Shown: positions 62,520 through 64,000 of the stretch, piece by piece
Layout: each line of letters starts with the position of its first letter
How positions within the stretch are numbered: the first letter of the stretch is position 1
NCBI RefSeq assembly: GCF_000620805.1
Contig: NZ_KK211187.1
Coordinates: 467,957-531,956 of the forward strand
Direction: 5' to 3'
Length of the DNA: 64,000 nucleotides
DNA from: Exiguobacterium undae DSM 14481
GTDB taxonomy: Bacteria; Bacillota; Bacilli; Exiguobacteriales; Exiguobacteriaceae
Notes under the pieces: generated by a model
Database searches by the model: none
What the model saw: only the letters and a program-made list of their open reading frames with translations
Told to the model about the DNA's origin: nothing
Position numbers and translations under genes: made by a program

Positions 62520-63473
62520 ATGATTATGAAATTAAAGCCTATTTTTCAAGAACGTATTTGGGGAAGCCAACGACTAAAAATAGATTTTAACTACGATATA
62601 CCAAACGGGTCCATTGGAGAATGTTGGGGAATTTCAGCCCATCAAAACGGAGAAAATGAGGTCATTAATGGTCCTTATAGCGGTCGTACTTTATCTGATC
62701 TCTGGGCCAATTATCGTCAAGAATTGTTTGGTGACTTTACGCATGAAACGTTTCCTTTACTGGTTAAAATCCTGGATGCAACGGATGATTTATCTGTTCA
62801 AGTCCATCCAAATGACGAACAGGCATATAGATTGGAAGGAGAACGGTTCGGCAAAACAGAGTGTTGGTACGTTCTTGATGCTGAACCCGGTGCCGAGTTG
62901 ATTCTTGGTCATACTGCTCAGACGAGAGCAGAACTAGAAACAGCTGTCTCAAACGAAGAATGGTCCAGCTTACTAAAAAAACAACCTGTTAAAAAAGGAG
63001 ACTTTGTTTTTGTGGAGAGTGGAACTATCCATGCGATTGGTAAAGGAATCATGATTCTCGAGACGCAACAATCTTGTGACACGACTTATCGTGTGTATGA
63101 CTTTGATCGAGTTGATGATAAAGGTACTAAACGTGAACTTCATCTAGAAAAAGCACTGACTGTGACGACAGTTCCTGACGTTCCAGTTCTCGCACGACCT
63201 TCTGAAAAAACTGTGCATGCCGGCACAATTCGAGCACTTGTCAAATCATCTGAATTTGATGTCTACCATCATCAAGTCAGCAAAGGGTACTCATATCCTT
63301 GTCGCGAACAGTTTTCGTTGTTAACTGTTATTGAAGGTGCTGGAGTTTTACAAAATGATGAAGAAACAATGGAAGTCAAAAAAGGTGATCACTTAATTAT
63401 TACAAAAGATACAAGTGAGATATTGGTCGCTTCTGGAAACATGGAATGGATTACAAGTGAAATCGGTCGTTAA
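62520..63473 (+). CDS. manA: Mannose-6-phosphate isomerase, class I
   Basis: A 317-residue zinc enzyme that interconverts fructose-6-P and mannose-6-P. Motifs: QERIWGSQRLKIDFNYDIPN, the zinc site DDLSVQVHPNDEQA and GTIHAIGKGIMILETQQSCD TTYR. ATG at 62520 is seven bases after GAGG. Together with the following phosphohexomutase it supplies mannose-1-P to manC. Confidence 0.95.
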   Translation: MIMKLKPIFQERIWGSQRLKIDFNYDIPNGSIGECWGISAHQNGENEVINGPYSGRTLSDLWANYRQELFGDFTHETFPLLVKILDATDDLSVQVHPNDEQAYRLEGERFGKTECWYVLDAEPGAELILGHTAQTRAELETAVSNEEWSSLLKKQPVKKGDFVFVESGTIHAIGKGIMILETQQSCDTTYRVYDFDRVDDKGTKRELHLEKALTVTTVPDVPVLARPSEKTVHAGTIRALVKSSEFDVYHHQVSKGYSYPCREQFSLLTVIEGAGVLQNDEETMEVKKGDHLIITKDTSEILVASGNMEWITSEIGR

Positions 63474-63501
63474 GATTAGATAGAGCATGATGGAGGAAGT
63501 T

Positions 63502-64000
63502 ATGAATTATATTGAAAAATCGCAACAATGGACTACATACAGCAATCTTAATTTTGAATTGCAATCAGAACTTCATACAATATTGGACCAACCAAAAGAG
63601 TTAGAAGATCGGTTTTATAAAGCACTCGAATTCGGAACAGGTGGGATGAGAGGCGAATTAGGAGTCGGAACAAACCGTTTAAATATCTATACAGTTCGAA
63701 AAGCCATCGACGGACTCGCCCGTTATATTGTCGAGCAAGGAGAAGAAGCGATGCAACGTGGAGTTGTTGTTGCTTATGATTCCCGTCATAAGTCAGAAGA
63801 ATTTGCAATGGAAATTGCTCAAGTACTTGGCCATTATCACATCAAGTCATATGTCTTTGATGCATTACGTCCGACACCTCAGTTATCTTTCTCGATCCGC
63901 TATTTGAATACATTTGCAGGTATCGTCATTACTGCAAGTCATAACCCTCCTGAATACAACGGGATTAAGATTTATGCGGAAGATGGCGGTCAAATGCCGC
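63502..64000 (+). CDS. Phosphomannomutase/phosphoglucomutase, N-terminal part
   Basis: The first 166 codons of an alpha-D-phosphohexomutase; it runs past the window end. It begins after TGGAGGAAGTT and contains [20 protein letters not shown], the usual phosphohexomutase start, and the active-site serine loop [16 protein letters not shown]. It is close to PgcA-type enzymes that convert glucose- or mannose-6-P into the 1-phosphates. It supplies both galU and manC with substrates. Confidence 0.93.
   Translation, partial: MNYIEKSQQWTTYSNLNFELQSELHTILDQPKELEDRFYKALEFGTGGMRGELGVGTNRLNIYTVRKAIDGLARYIVEQGEEAMQRGVVVAYDSRHKSEEFAMEIAQVLGHYHIKSYVFDALRPTPQLSFSIRYLNTFAGIVITASHNPPEYNGIKIYAEDGGQMP

Overview
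The window looks like the chromosome of a non-sporulating Firmicute of the order Bacillales, most likely Exiguobacterium (close to E. sibiricum or E. antarcticum). The evidence is the end of the atp operon followed by a ywzB-like gene, murA, mbl and the flagellar pair flhO-flhP in Bacillus-like order but with no sporulation genes between them, Shine-Dalgarno sites of Gram-positive type, frequent GTG/TTG starts, cell-wall sorting signals, and a secreted 893-residue GH70 enzyme of the GtfC type, which I recall from E. sibiricum. No rRNA, tRNA or CRISPR was seen.

Layout. 1-4,000: end of atpD, atpC, a small membrane protein, murA and mbl, most with their own terminators. 4,000-15,500: a secreted TIM-barrel-like protein, an MFS exporter, a large PAS-GGDEF-EAL protein, flhO-flhP behind a SigD-like promoter, a large sensor kinase, an AI-2E family protein and a small wHTH protein. 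15,700-22,400: the most unusual segment. An LPNTS-anchored surface protein with about 181 Asp-Ala dipeptides is followed by a tightly coupled set of genes: an unknown toroid-like protein, a class D sortase, a YheC/YheD-like ATP-grasp enzyme and a membrane-anchored protein. 22,400-24,900: a second sortase next to a duplicated, histidine-patterned surface protein with an MPNTG signal. 25,000-27,700: an EpuA-like gene, fabZ and a lipoprotein behind a FapR-like operator, with a tnpB-only IS element inserted between the lipoprotein and its apparent terminator. 27,800-33,100: an LPQAG-anchored SdrD-type protein, a small HTH regulator with palindromic promoter, a pirin, a UDP-glucose dehydrogenase and small unknowns.

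33,100-44,100 encodes exported proteins: a probable S-layer protein with a long structured leader, GtfC-like alpha-glucanotransferase, two tandem subtilases, and a BLIP-like secreted protein. 44,200-64,000 is a surface polysaccharide region: an LCP ligase, Wzz-type modulator with tyrosine kinase and PHP phosphatase, galU, a priming sugar transferase, fcl and gmd, an AT-rich cassette (about 52,680-58,690) with wzx, wzy, glycosyltransferases and acetyltransferases, then a WcaI-like transferase, manC, a GT-B protein, manA and the start of a phosphohexomutase. Together manA, the phosphohexomutase, manC, gmd and fcl give a full route from fructose-6-phosphate to GDP-L-fucose. The overall theme is cell envelope: peptidoglycan synthesis, shape, flagella, sortase-anchored proteins, S-layer and exopolysaccharide.
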